Shown here: positions 42,556-51,868 of the stretch, one piece after another
Layout: each line of letters starts with the position of its first letter
Numbering within the stretch: position 1 is the stretch's first letter
From: Pleionea litopenaei
GTDB lineage: Bacteria; Pseudomonadota; Gammaproteobacteria; Enterobacterales; Kangiellaceae
DNA: 64,000 nt
Direction of reading: 5' to 3'
Assembly: GCF_031198435.1 (NCBI RefSeq)
Contig: NZ_CP133548.1
Coordinates: 620,001 to 684,000, forward strand
Position numbers and translations under genes: made by a program
The notes under the pieces: model-generated
The model's database searches: none
The model's input: only the letters and a program-made list of their open reading frames with translations
Told to the model about the DNA's origin: nothing

Positions 42556-45267
42556 ATGGAATGCAAAAACATGTCAAAGGATTCGACGCAATACCACGCA
42601 TTTATATCCTACCGTCATACTGACAATGTAGAACAAGGTCGTCAATGGGCCTCATGGCTTCATCAGGCAATCGAAACCTATGAAGTCCCTCAAGAACTTG
42701 TTGGACAAAAGAATGCTTTTGGAGAGACCATTGCTGAGCAGATATATCCTGTGTTTAGAGATGAGCAGGAGTTATCTGCAGACGCTGATCTAGCGACCGC
42801 TATAAAAGATGCGCTCGAGCGGTCCCGTGTTCTAATTGTCCTTTGCTCACCCAATTCGTGTGAGTCGAAGTACGTTGCAGATGAGATCGAATACTTTAAG
42901 CGGCTTGGACGTTCGAATCGTATATTGGCAGTAATTATTGATGGAGAGCCTAATGCTAGTTGGGATGAACGCAAGCAATCTCAAGGGTTTCACGCTAAAG
43001 AAGAGTGTTTTCCTCTACCACTTCAATTTGTCTACAACGATTATGGAATACGCACCAACGAAAGGTCTGAGCCTATCGCTGCAGATTTTCGGCTAACTGA
43101 CTCAGGAAATAATAAGGTACAAGGTTGGACATCGCCACAAGCCTATCGAGTCGAGCTTGAGCAAAACTCAAAGCTAAGCAAAAAGGAAATAGCTAAAGAA
43201 GTTCAACAGTATGAACAGCAGCACCGCGATATGTTGCTTAAAATTATTGCTGGAATCTTAGGTGTCTCTTTTGATCAGCTAAATCGCAGAGACAAGTCTT
43301 ATCAATTACAGCTTGAAAGGAAAAAGGCCCAGCGTTTACGTCGTTGGCTCTCAGCGGTAACAGTATTGGCTATTGTCGCGGTAGGGACCGGTGTATTGGC
43401 TTTTTATCAGCAACAAGTAGCGGTAGAGCAGCGTGATAAAGCTGAGGCCTTGTTAGGGGAAGTTCGAGAAAACCTGGAATTTATGAACTACGACTTACGC
43501 GATGTCCTCATGCGATATGCACCGACGAAAGAACGTGTAAAAGTGATGAAGAGGATAGATGCGCTTAGCGATGTATTGCTATCCCAAGCGGAATCACTAA
43601 CGCCCGATGATAAATTAGCTCTAATCGTCGTGTTATTACAAAAATCAGATGTCATTCTTAAAAGCCAAAATCAAAACCCTGAGGAGTCTTTACCTCTAAC
43701 ATTGAAGGCGCTCGATCTTAATAAACAATTGTTTAAAGAATTCCCCGACAATAAGCGGTACTTGAGCCAACTATCGATCACTTATGAAGCTTTAGGTTTA
43801 GCAAAGGAAATTTTGGGTGATACGCAAGCTGCTAAATTTAACTATTTATCCAGCTTAAGGATACTTAACAACCTTTTAAAGGAAGAACCAAAGAATGCGC
43901 GTCACTTGAAGAGCATATCTATTACCTACGAACACATAGGAGAGGTTGATTCGTTACTTGGAAGTACAGACAGCGCATTACGTAATTTTAAAAAGAGCTT
44001 AGAAGCGCGAAAGCTTATAACTCAGTTAAAGCCGGAGAACTCAGAGTATCAGAGATTACTGTCGGTTTCATTTGAAAAAATAGCCGATATCAAAAAGCTA
44101 ATTGGTGAGCTAAATGCAGCTTTAGAATTGTACCAACAAGGCTTAGATATTCGACATTCCTTAGCAGAGCAAGATCCAGATAATTTGGCACTTAAATTTA
44201 GTGTGTCTATCGCTCACTCAAAACTTGCTAGTGTTTATTCGCTATTGGGAAAAACTTCTGAGGCGTTCGGTCATTTAAATAAAAGCAAAGATATTCGCCA
44301 GTTTCTAGTTAACCAAGATTCAACCAATACGGAGTTTCTTCGCTATTACTCCATAGCCATTGAACAGCTAGGGCAGTTTGAATTAGACAGAGGTAATGTC
44401 GCAGTTGCTCATAGCGCATTTAAAGACAGTCTAAATCAGGTCCTAACGCTCGTAAAACTCGCCCCCAATAACACAACCTACCAACGCGATCACTTGGTCG
44501 CTAATATTAAGCTAGCCAATAGTTTAATCCGTAATGGTAACGATGATGAGGCGTTTCAGCTCTATCAAGAATCATTAAAGATTGCCAAGTTGCTAGTTGA
44601 ACGCGACGCTTCCAATATAGCTTTCTTGGACGATTTATCCAGTACACATAGTAGAATGGGTAATATTTATGTGATGCGAGAGCAATACAATCTCGCGATG
44701 GAGCACTATCAAAAAGCTCTAGACATTAACCAACAAATTGCCAATGGAGATATGAGTAACTCGAAATATCAACGAGGTCTTTTTGTGGCAAATTTGAAGA
44801 TTGGAAATGTTCTGTTAAAAACTGGGAAGGGGCGTCAGTCATTGCGTTATTATCAATCTGCACTTTCTATTGCACAACAACTTGAGTTAAAAGATAAAAG
44901 TAATATCGAATCAAAGAACGACCTTTCCATTGCGCTTTCAAAGTTAGGCGATGCGTATATGTTTATTAAGGACTATTCATCAGCATTAGGTATTTATCAA
45001 AAATGCCTACAAGTTGACAAGGAAGTTGTCGCTTTGGATGGGAGTATCACTAAGTATCGTCTTAGTTTGGCAATAACTTATTGGAGGCTTTATGACGTTT
45101 ATCGAGAGACTAAGGATATTGATAGAGCGATTTCTATGTTAAAGAAGGCCAAGGAAGAGCTCATTATTGTAGACAGCATGGGAGGCCTATCAATTAAAGA
45201 AAGGCCATTTATTTATAAGGCCAAAGAAATTATTGAAGAACATGAGAGTAAGAATAAAAGTGGCTAA
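42556..45267 (+). CDS. TIR-TM-TPR protein
   Basis: 903 residues. The TIR domain (about 12-135) has YHAFISYRHTDN, PVFRDEQELSADADL, VLIVLCSPNSCESKYVADE with the NADase-type Glu (about E110), and ILAVIIDGEPNAS. A linker leads to one TM helix (about 265-285), then about 600 residues of TPR-like repeats, with motifs such as ALELYQQGLDIRHSLAEQDP. The cytosolic TIR and TPR parts would lie on opposite sides of the membrane. Bacterial TIR enzymes cleave NAD+ or make signalling nucleotides. This one could be a defence or stress effector. The start is 42556, with ATG 42571 an equal alternative. Confidence 0.85.
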   Translation: MECKNMSKDSTQYHAFISYRHTDNVEQGRQWASWLHQAIETYEVPQELVGQKNAFGETIAEQIYPVFRDEQELSADADLATAIKDALERSRVLIVLCSPNSCESKYVADEIEYFKRLGRSNRILAVIIDGEPNASWDERKQSQGFHAKEECFPLPLQFVYNDYGIRTNERSEPIAADFRLTDSGNNKVQGWTSPQAYRVELEQNSKLSKKEIAKEVQQYEQQHRDMLLKIIAGILGVSFDQLNRRDKSYQLQLERKKAQRLRRWLSAVTVLAIVAVGTGVLAFYQQQVAVEQRDKAEALLGEVRENLEFMNYDLRDVLMRYAPTKERVKVMKRIDALSDVLLSQAESLTPDDKLALIVVLLQKSDVILKSQNQNPEESLPLTLKALDLNKQLFKEFPDNKRYLSQLSITYEALGLAKEILGDTQAAKFNYLSSLRILNNLLKEEPKNARHLKSISITYEHIGEVDSLLGSTDSALRNFKKSLEARKLITQLKPENSEYQRLLSVSFEKIADIKKLIGELNAALELYQQGLDIRHSLAEQDPDNLALKFSVSIAHSKLASVYSLLGKTSEAFGHLNKSKDIRQFLVNQDSTNTEFLRYYSIAIEQLGQFELDRGNVAVAHSAFKDSLNQVLTLVKLAPNNTTYQRDHLVANIKLANSLIRNGNDDEAFQLYQESLKIAKLLVERDASNIAFLDDLSSTHSRMGNIYVMREQYNLAMEHYQKALDINQQIANGDMSNSKYQRGLFVANLKIGNVLLKTGKGRQSLRYYQSALSIAQQLELKDKSNIESKNDLSIALSKLGDAYMFIKDYSSALGIYQKCLQVDKEVVALDGSITKYRLSLAITYWRLYDVYRETKDIDRAISMLKKAKEELIIVDSMGGLSIKERPFIYKAKEIIEEHESKNKSG

Positions 45268-45303
45268 CATACCCTCGAACTGTACACCGATATACGTATT
45301 TTA

Positions 45304-46152
45304 GTGCACACCTCAGAATTGACTCAAAATGGATTAATTATTGGACTATCGCATCATTATCGTTCAAATATTGAGCTATTATTATCTTTCAAATGTTCCA
45401 ATATAAAGACGTGTAATGGTCAATCTAAGCGAAAAGACGGCAAATATTTTTTAACGAATGTTGAGCCCGGCGGTCTTTTTCAAGGAAAACCGCAGCGAAA
45501 CCTCCGCTTTCCGATCCAGCATGTGCATATCGATTTCGATCGCATGATGGCCAAACGGCCACAATTGCTCGCGACAATTGATGAGATGCCGAGCTATCTA
45601 CTCAAGCCTGAGGTGTTCCGACTGCTCAGCCGCGAGACTGATCCCATGTACCGGCTGATCCTCGATCTGATGTGGTCCACCGGTGCCCGCGTATCCGAAG
45701 CCCTCGCTTTAACGCCAGCGAGCTTTATCCACGATGGCTATGATTTGCAGGTGGTGTTATCCATACTCAAGCGGCGCGGCCGACCGAAAAAGACTGCCGT
45801 GATCCGATCACCCAAACGCTACATTCCGATCTGGGATCCTGTGCTGCAGTCGCGCATTCGCGAGTATCTCTTTGCGCGAAGGTTAAACCAAACCGATCGG
45901 CTCTTTCCGATCTGCCGCCAGACGGTAAACCGCCATATTAAGAGGCTTGTAGAAGAGGGCGGGGGCGCGCCGTTTCGCATCTCCAGTCATACTCTTCGGC
46001 ACAGCTTTGCAATACACTTGATTTTACATGGACGACCGTTAAAGTATGTCAGTCAGCTGTTGGGGCATCGCTCGATTGAGAGCACGGAAATTTATACCAA
46101 AGTGTTAACCAATGACGGTGCGCATTTTATGGAAGGGGTGGAGTTTCATTAA
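45304..46152 (+). CDS. ResD-like plasmid tyrosine recombinase
   Basis: 282-codon frame. From about residue 60 on it matches the family of plasmid resolvases like F-plasmid ResD: LMWSTGARVSEALAL (Arg I), SHTLRHSFAIHL (HxxR), LGHRSIESTEIYTKV (His/Trp position and Tyr nucleophile). The GC content visibly rises from about position 45430 to 46150 compared with the AT-rich surroundings. The first about 45 codons are AT-rich and unlike the family, and no better start is in frame, so the N-terminus may be a junction with older sequence. Such recombinases resolve plasmid multimers. Its presence suggests captured plasmid DNA. Confidence 0.75.
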   Translation: MHTSELTQNGLIIGLSHHYRSNIELLLSFKCSNIKTCNGQSKRKDGKYFLTNVEPGGLFQGKPQRNLRFPIQHVHIDFDRMMAKRPQLLATIDEMPSYLLKPEVFRLLSRETDPMYRLILDLMWSTGARVSEALALTPASFIHDGYDLQVVLSILKRRGRPKKTAVIRSPKRYIPIWDPVLQSRIREYLFARRLNQTDRLFPICRQTVNRHIKRLVEEGGGAPFRISSHTLRHSFAIHLILHGRPLKYVSQLLGHRSIESTEIYTKVLTNDGAHFMEGVEFH

Positions 46153-46217
46153 AAGAACGCGAATGGATGTTCATTAGCGAAGAGACAGCTCTAGATGGTG
46201 TGTAAAACTTTAAAGAA

Positions 46218-46487
46218 ATGTTCAGTAGAATCTTTTACTACAAAACATATTTCTTAGGAAATTCCATTAACGCTGACAATGGTCATGTACTCATCACTTT
46301 GAATGGCAAGCTGGTTAAATTCGGTGGAGAATTCTCAGGCTTTGAAGATGTTGATAATGACGGTATTAAGGATTTTCTCTTTACGAAGAGTTATCGGGTA
46401 AATATCATTCAGAGTCAAAGTACACAAAAAAGCTGCTTAAATTGGCTAATGGTGATCTTCAGTAATGCTTTGATAGAATATAGATAA
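46218..46487 (+). pseudogene. Fragment with an FG-GAP/VCBS-like calcium motif
   Basis: An 89-codon frame with GFEDVDNDGIKDFLFTKSYR, a DxDxDG-type loop, after which the frame becomes odd (VNIIQSQST). Reading one base over gives KYHSESKYTKKLLKLANGDL and a stop, which looks more protein-like. The stretch is thus probably the frameshifted remnant of a larger repeat protein. The N-terminus is unclear. Evidence is weak. Confidence 0.3.
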
Positions 46488-46640
46488 AACTCTCTATAGG
46501 AGAGAGCAAAGTATTTACCCTAACAGAGCTCGATGCAAAGGCTTTAGGCGTTTTTCAGCAGGTTAGTTTGGCTGCAGTCTGCTAAAAGAGGAGTCTCAAA
46601 CTTGATTTGCACATTAAACTAACAGAAATGGTCATAAAAA

Positions 46641-47570
46641 ATGGAAAGAGTTCCTCCTTTACGAGAAATTTTTGATCCTCCTGACGAAATAGTCCAAGCA
46701 GCCTTGAATGGTGATCTCGTTTTTTTTGTAGGTGCAGGTGCATCTAGGCTTCTTGGTTTACCATCTTGGACAGAGTTAGCTACAAAAGCTCTTGATGACT
46801 TACGAAAGAATGACCATTTAAATTACTCAGAAATTGAGCAGCTAAAAGGCTTGGATGCCAAGAAGCAATTGTCAATTGCATACTCAATTGCTGAAGATAA
46901 CAAGTATCATTTAGACCTTACTAAGCATCTTGTCGGTAAAACTGAAGGAGATTGTATTTATAAAGCCATTAATGATATCGGCTGTTCTTGCGTAACAACA
47001 AACTACGACGAACTATTGGCACCTCGTTTCGTAGACTCAAAAGATGGTTCTGCAACAGCAGCACCAGTAAACCGAGTATATGACAGAGAGAAGTTTTTCG
47101 CGAAACTGTTAAATGAGCCTGGTACAGTCGTACATTTACATGGTGCAATTAGTCAACCTAAAGGAATGATAGTTACGACTAAGGACTATCTCGAGCATTA
47201 CGATCATGAAAATGTCAAAGAGTTTCTCGGAGAACTATTTGCAAAAAAGACTATCTTATTTCTTGGATACGGTCTGGAAGAAGCAGAAATATTAGAGCAT
47301 ATATTAAGAAGGGGATCTGTAACGCAGACTCATGATAGAAGGCGCTTTGCATTACAGGGTTTTTTTCTGAGTCAGAAACCACTATATGATAATCTTCATA
47401 CTTATTATAAGAAGTCATTTGGTGTACACCTGCTAGGCTTTGTCCGCGATCATGAAGATTACAAACGCCTTGAGGCAATAATAAAATCCTGGGGAAGCCA
47501 GATTGTAGTAAGAAAGCCACCATTAGCTGTTGATAATGATTTTATGGATGAGGTTCTTGCTAGTGAGTGA
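46641..47570 (+). CDS. SIR2-family (NADase-like) protein
   Basis: 309 residues forming a SIR2-like domain. It has the nucleotide-binding GAGAS (31-35), TTNYD (119-123), HLHG (165-168, catalytic-type His167) and GYGLEE (209-214). It lacks the CxxC zinc pair of deacetylase sirtuins, as defence-type SIR2 proteins do. Known relatives (ThsA of Thoeris, DSR1/DSR2, SIR2-HerA, SIR2-APAZ) destroy NAD+ on phage detection and kill or arrest the host. Its stop overlaps the start of the next gene by 8 nt, so the two are translated together. The start ATG 46641 has no strong ribosome site. Confidence 0.88.
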   Translation: MERVPPLREIFDPPDEIVQAALNGDLVFFVGAGASRLLGLPSWTELATKALDDLRKNDHLNYSEIEQLKGLDAKKQLSIAYSIAEDNKYHLDLTKHLVGKTEGDCIYKAINDIGCSCVTTNYDELLAPRFVDSKDGSATAAPVNRVYDREKFFAKLLNEPGTVVHLHGAISQPKGMIVTTKDYLEHYDHENVKEFLGELFAKKTILFLGYGLEEAEILEHILRRGSVTQTHDRRRFALQGFFLSQKPLYDNLHTYYKKSFGVHLLGFVRDHEDYKRLEAIIKSWGSQIVVRKPPLAVDNDFMDEVLASE

Positions 47571-50394
47571 ATTATCGGCAAAAGAGCTAGATTTAATGCA
47601 ACGCATTGAAGAGAAGGTTGAGTTACGCCCTCTATTTTTCCGTAAAGTAAAGGGCTTAAAATGGTTCGACCCTCTCGCGGAACGGGGCTACTTTAGCCCA
47701 GAAGCAAACCCAAAACCTGTGCCGGCTAAAGAAGAGGGGTATGTTAATATACCATCTTGGCCCGTTGTTGATTATCTTGTGAAGACAGCCCCAGAACTTG
47801 CTGATAAGAAAAATCTAGAATATGTAGAAAAGTATCTTCATGTTCTTGTAAATGTTACAACCTACGCTAAGAAGAATAAAGTAAGCAATTACCATACTTG
47901 GTGGCAATTTGCTGAAATAATCTCGCTAATACCACATAACTCAATTCCAATCGAAAGTATAGATATTGTCGATTACTGGTTAGACGACAAATATGAATGT
48001 GGACTTGTTGCACAGGTCGTTGGAGCTAAGTGGTTGCCAAAACTGCTGCAAATAAATGACGACCATGCTTTAAAGCTAGCAAATAAAATTATCGAGTTTC
48101 TATATAAAGTTATATTTATCGAGCGTGAACACGAGGAGAAAGGCAAGCTGGATGCCTCATTCAGATTCGACTATTATCACGCTAAAGAAATTACGGAGCG
48201 AACAGCTAAGCTAGCAGGTGAAAAACTAGGTTTAGATGCCATCAAGATATTTGATGCCTTCTTATCAAATATACTAGTTCAACTTAATAGTGATTTATGG
48301 TCATCTCTCTGGCAACCTGCTATCGAAGACCATGAGCAAAATAAGTACCGAGATGATGCAAAAAATATTTTGATCAAGGCGTATCGTGATTCGATGGATG
48401 GTTACATTCATACCACCCCTAATGAAGCCTCAAAATATGTTAAAAGCATGCTTGCGTCTGAATATCAAACTATTCAAAGGATAGCGATTTACATAATCGG
48501 TAGAAATTATCACTTATTTACGGATGTTGTCGACCAACTACTGGATGTAAAATATTTGGATAGTAACTATCAACATGAAATGTGGCATTTTTTAAACAAG
48601 TGCTATCCGAATTTTACAGATTCCAATAAAGAAAAAGTTCTGGAATTGATATACGGGATAGCGAGTTATGATGATGAGGGTGAACTCCATGCGGGTGCAT
48701 CAGCCTACAATAAAGCCATTTGGCTTTCAGCTATAAAAGAGTATGGTGAGAGGGAAGCGAACCTCTATTTTGAAAGTACAAAAATAGCGAAAACAGAACC
48801 AGAGCATCCTGATTTTTCGAGTTATATGTCAGTAGGATGGAGTGGGCGGAAATCACCTAAGACCATAGAAGAGTTGCAAGCACTATCATTTGATGAACTT
48901 GTTCAGGAATTGAAGAATTACAAAGATTCAGATGCGTTTAACGATCACGGTTTAGAAGAACTAGCAAAGGTCTTTAAGCAGCTAGTTAAAAATGAGCCAC
49001 TTAAGTATTATCTAAATTTAAATAAATTCATTTATCTTGATTTCGCATATATTTACGAGCTTATTGAAGCTTATAGGAATTTATGGGAAGACAAGAGTAA
49101 ATTTCCATGGGATGAAATATGGGAAAAGCTACTGGAATTCTGCTCGAATGTTATCGAACAAGACCGATTTTGGGACCCTGAGAATGCAAAACAGAGAGAG
49201 TCATTTGTTGCTAACCGACATTGGATAATAAGTAGTATAGGGCGATTTATAGAGGCAGGTACAAAAACAGATCAACATGCATTCGATGAGAAACATTTAT
49301 CAGACGCAGAAAAGATACTTACATACCTATTAGAGCGAGTGAAAGGTAGCGAATATAAAGTTGATAGTGACGCTGTCTCGATTTCTATTAATAGTCCTCG
49401 TGGGCATTGTTTAAATGCGCTAATTAATTTGACGTTACGTTCATGCAGGATTTCAGATAAAAAGAACAATAATGATCACTCTATGGTTTGGTCGAAATTT
49501 GCGCGTTATTACGATTCAGAGCTGGGCCGTTCAGATTTAACAGAACCTGAATACGAATTTGCCACACTGGTAACGAACTATTTGCCTAATTTCTTATATA
49601 TGTCAAAACCATGGGTGCTTGAAAATCTCAACAGAATATTTGATCAGAACAATTATTTAAAATGGTTATGTGCTATGCAGGGATATGCTTATGTTGGGAC
49701 GATATATCAGGAGATTTATGGGTATCTAAGAATGCACGGAGATCTATTAAAAGCTCTTGATGATGACAATATTAGAAACAGAATAAAAGAGAAGGCTATT
49801 CAAAATATTGCTGTTGCCTATATAAATAACTTTGAGTCTTTTGAGGAAACAAATAGCCTCATCAATACATTAATTGAAAGGAACAACCATGAAGAGATAA
49901 ACCATTTAATATGGTTTATTGGAAGTTTCAGGAAGAAAGGCGATGATAATTTAAAGAATAAAGTTTATGAGTTGTGGCCAAAAATTCTAGAAAATATCGA
50001 TCTATCGACAAGGCATGGGCGAAGGATGGCCTCAAAACTATGCGACTGGACAGTATTTGTCGATCAGATAGACGAAGATATACGACGGCTACTCCTTACA
50101 ATAGCACCATACTCTGATGAGTCGCATAATTCGTATACAATATTAGAAAGTATTTCGGAAATTAGTGAAACGCAACCATTCGAAGCCTTTGAAATTTGGA
50201 TGAAGATTTTAGAAGGCTCCACACCAGATTATCCAGAAGAAGCAATTAGAAGTATATTTACTAATTTACTTAAGAAAGGCTCTGAAGGCTTGAGAAAAGC
50301 TAGACAAGCAGAAAGCGAGTATCTTAAGAATGGCAATGTTAGACCTTCTCTCTGGTTAAGAGAAATCAGGCAAGAAATGTTGTCAATAGATTAA
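47563..50394 (+). CDS. Large helical partner of the SIR2 protein, function unknown
   Basis: 943 residues, almost wholly alpha-helical by composition, with irregular 30-40-residue helical units as in HEAT/ARM-type scaffolds. No P-loop, helicase motif, nuclease motif or TM helix was found. Marked segments are YVNIPSWPVVDYLVKTAPEL near residue 60, ALSFDELVQELKNYKDSDAF near the middle and INSPRGHCLNALINLTLRSC in the C-terminal half. The start is GTG 47563 with GAGG 9 nt ahead, overlapping the SIR2 stop (GTGAGTGA). The gene pair looks like a split form of single-chain SIR2 defence proteins, with this subunit as the likely sensor or regulator. That role is inference from gene order. Confidence 0.75.
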   Translation: MSELSAKELDLMQRIEEKVELRPLFFRKVKGLKWFDPLAERGYFSPEANPKPVPAKEEGYVNIPSWPVVDYLVKTAPELADKKNLEYVEKYLHVLVNVTTYAKKNKVSNYHTWWQFAEIISLIPHNSIPIESIDIVDYWLDDKYECGLVAQVVGAKWLPKLLQINDDHALKLANKIIEFLYKVIFIEREHEEKGKLDASFRFDYYHAKEITERTAKLAGEKLGLDAIKIFDAFLSNILVQLNSDLWSSLWQPAIEDHEQNKYRDDAKNILIKAYRDSMDGYIHTTPNEASKYVKSMLASEYQTIQRIAIYIIGRNYHLFTDVVDQLLDVKYLDSNYQHEMWHFLNKCYPNFTDSNKEKVLELIYGIASYDDEGELHAGASAYNKAIWLSAIKEYGEREANLYFESTKIAKTEPEHPDFSSYMSVGWSGRKSPKTIEELQALSFDELVQELKNYKDSDAFNDHGLEELAKVFKQLVKNEPLKYYLNLNKFIYLDFAYIYELIEAYRNLWEDKSKFPWDEIWEKLLEFCSNVIEQDRFWDPENAKQRESFVANRHWIISSIGRFIEAGTKTDQHAFDEKHLSDAEKILTYLLERVKGSEYKVDSDAVSISINSPRGHCLNALINLTLRSCRISDKKNNNDHSMVWSKFARYYDSELGRSDLTEPEYEFATLVTNYLPNFLYMSKPWVLENLNRIFDQNNYLKWLCAMQGYAYVGTIYQEIYGYLRMHGDLLKALDDDNIRNRIKEKAIQNIAVAYINNFESFEETNSLINTLIERNNHEEINHLIWFIGSFRKKGDDNLKNKVYELWPKILENIDLSTRHGRRMASKLCDWTVFVDQIDEDIRRLLLTIAPYSDESHNSYTILESISEISETQPFEAFEIWMKILEGSTPDYPEEAIRSIFTNLLKKGSEGLRKARQAESEYLKNGNVRPSLWLREIRQEMLSID

Positions 50395-50563
50395 AACTAA
50401 AGAAAGACCTCTTTCGGGGATAATCTGATATTGAGAAAAAATCAAGACGCTGAATAACTAAGTGTTTCTAAGGAAAATTATTCGCTTTCGATTACAGCTT
50501 AAACTACATTATCCGTGATATGGGGCTTCAACTATAAAGTGGATTAGTCTGAACTCAGACAAA

Positions 50564-51868
50564 GACCCTGTAAATTATTCTGTGTAACTGCCAGTTCAAA
50601 CATAGTCATCTAAGCGGCCATCAAATACAATCATAAAATGATTTAAGGCCGCTTTCCAATTTCTAATAGGCATAGTCCATTTTTTCGAAGCGTCCATAAT
50701 CGCTAGATAAACCACTTTTTTGGCGGAGTCATCTGATGGAAAGAGCTTTCGCTTCTTAATCGACTTTCGAATCACACTGTTGAGCGACTCAATGGCATTG
50801 GTCGTATAAATGGCTTTGCGTATTTCAGGCGGATAATTAAATAACGTATTTAGATTGTGCCAATGAGTTTTCCAGGAGCGACTGATTTGCGGATACTTAT
50901 CGTCCCAACGCTCAGAGAATTGCTCTAACGCAAGCAGCGCATCTTCTTCAGTGGCTGACTGATAAATGCGCTTTAAATCCGCTGTCACGGCCTTGTAGTC
51001 TTTCCAGGGAACATAGCGAACGGAGTTTCGAATCATGTGCACTATACAAAGCTGTACTTGCGTTTCGGGATAAGCCGAGTTGATAGCGTCAGGAAACCCT
51101 TTTAAACCGTCAACACAAGCAATGAGAATATCTTTAACTCCTCGATTTTGAAGCTCAGTTAAAACGTTGAGCCAGAATTTAGCCCCCTCGTTTTCTGATA
51201 ACCACAAGCCTAAAAGCTCTTTTTGGCCTTCCATAGTGACGCCTAGCGCCAAGTAAACGCACTTGTTGATGACTTGTTTATCTTGCCGAATTTTTAGCAC
51301 GATACAGTCCAGATAAACGATGGGGTAAATTGAATCTAGTGGGCGTGACTGCCATTCAATGACTTGCTCAATAACTGCATTGGTGACTTTTGAAATCAAT
51401 GTGGGCGAGACGTCGGCATCATACATGTCTTTGAACGTGGCTACGATTTCTCGAGTCGTCATCCCTTTGGCGTAAAGGCTCAGGATTTTCTCGTCCATCG
51501 TAGTGAAGCGAGTTTGCTGCTTCTTGACTAACTGGGGTTCGAATGTGCCTTGCCGGTCTCGTGGCGTTTCAATTGAGAGTGGGCCATCTTCGGTAAGAAG
51601 CGTTTTCGGTGTATAGCCGTTCCGATAATTATCAGAATCTGACTGAGCGTGTCTTTCATAGCCCAGATGCTCATCAAGCTCTGCATTCAAAGCGGTTTCG
51701 ACAGTGACCTTCGTCAGCATCTGACGAAAGTCATTTAACTCTTCTTCAGTCTTTATGCCTTTGGCTGCTTTACGAGCCCAGGCTTCAACCTCTTTCTTGT
51801 CCATAGGTCTATCATCTCCTATTCAATAGGTTAATAATAGACAGTTACACAGAGTTATTTACAGTCTC
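50564..51868 (-). mobile_element. IS256-family element, copy C, complete, without target duplication
   Basis: 1305 bp with the same ends as copy A. The left flank ends CAGACAAA, while the right flank TTAGGCTC is the interior of a truncated IS481 copy, so no target duplication exists. This implies a deletion or recombination at its right end. The transposase is intact. Confidence 0.92.
50596..51804 (-). CDS. IS256-family transposase, copy C
   Basis: 402 residues, same deduced protein as copy A, with D, D, E in [15 protein letters not shown] and TNAIESLN. Being intact in two places, either gene can drive movement of all three elements with intact ends. It stands 200 bp beyond the end of the SIR2 module. 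Confidence 0.95.
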   Translation of the reverse strand: MDKKEVEAWARKAAKGIKTEEELNDFRQMLTKVTVETALNAELDEHLGYERHAQSDSDNYRNGYTPKTLLTEDGPLSIETPRDRQGTFEPQLVKKQQTRFTTMDEKILSLYAKGMTTREIVATFKDMYDADVSPTLISKVTNAVIEQVIEWQSRPLDSIYPIVYLDCIVLKIRQDKQVINKCVYLALGVTMEGQKELLGLWLSENEGAKFWLNVLTELQNRGVKDILIACVDGLKGFPDAINSAYPETQVQLCIVHMIRNSVRYVPWKDYKAVTADLKRIYQSATEEDALLALEQFSERWDDKYPQISRSWKTHWHNLNTLFNYPPEIRKAIYTTNAIESLNSVIRKSIKKRKLFPSDDSAKKVVYLAIMDASKKWTMPIRNWKAALNHFMIVFDGRLDDYV

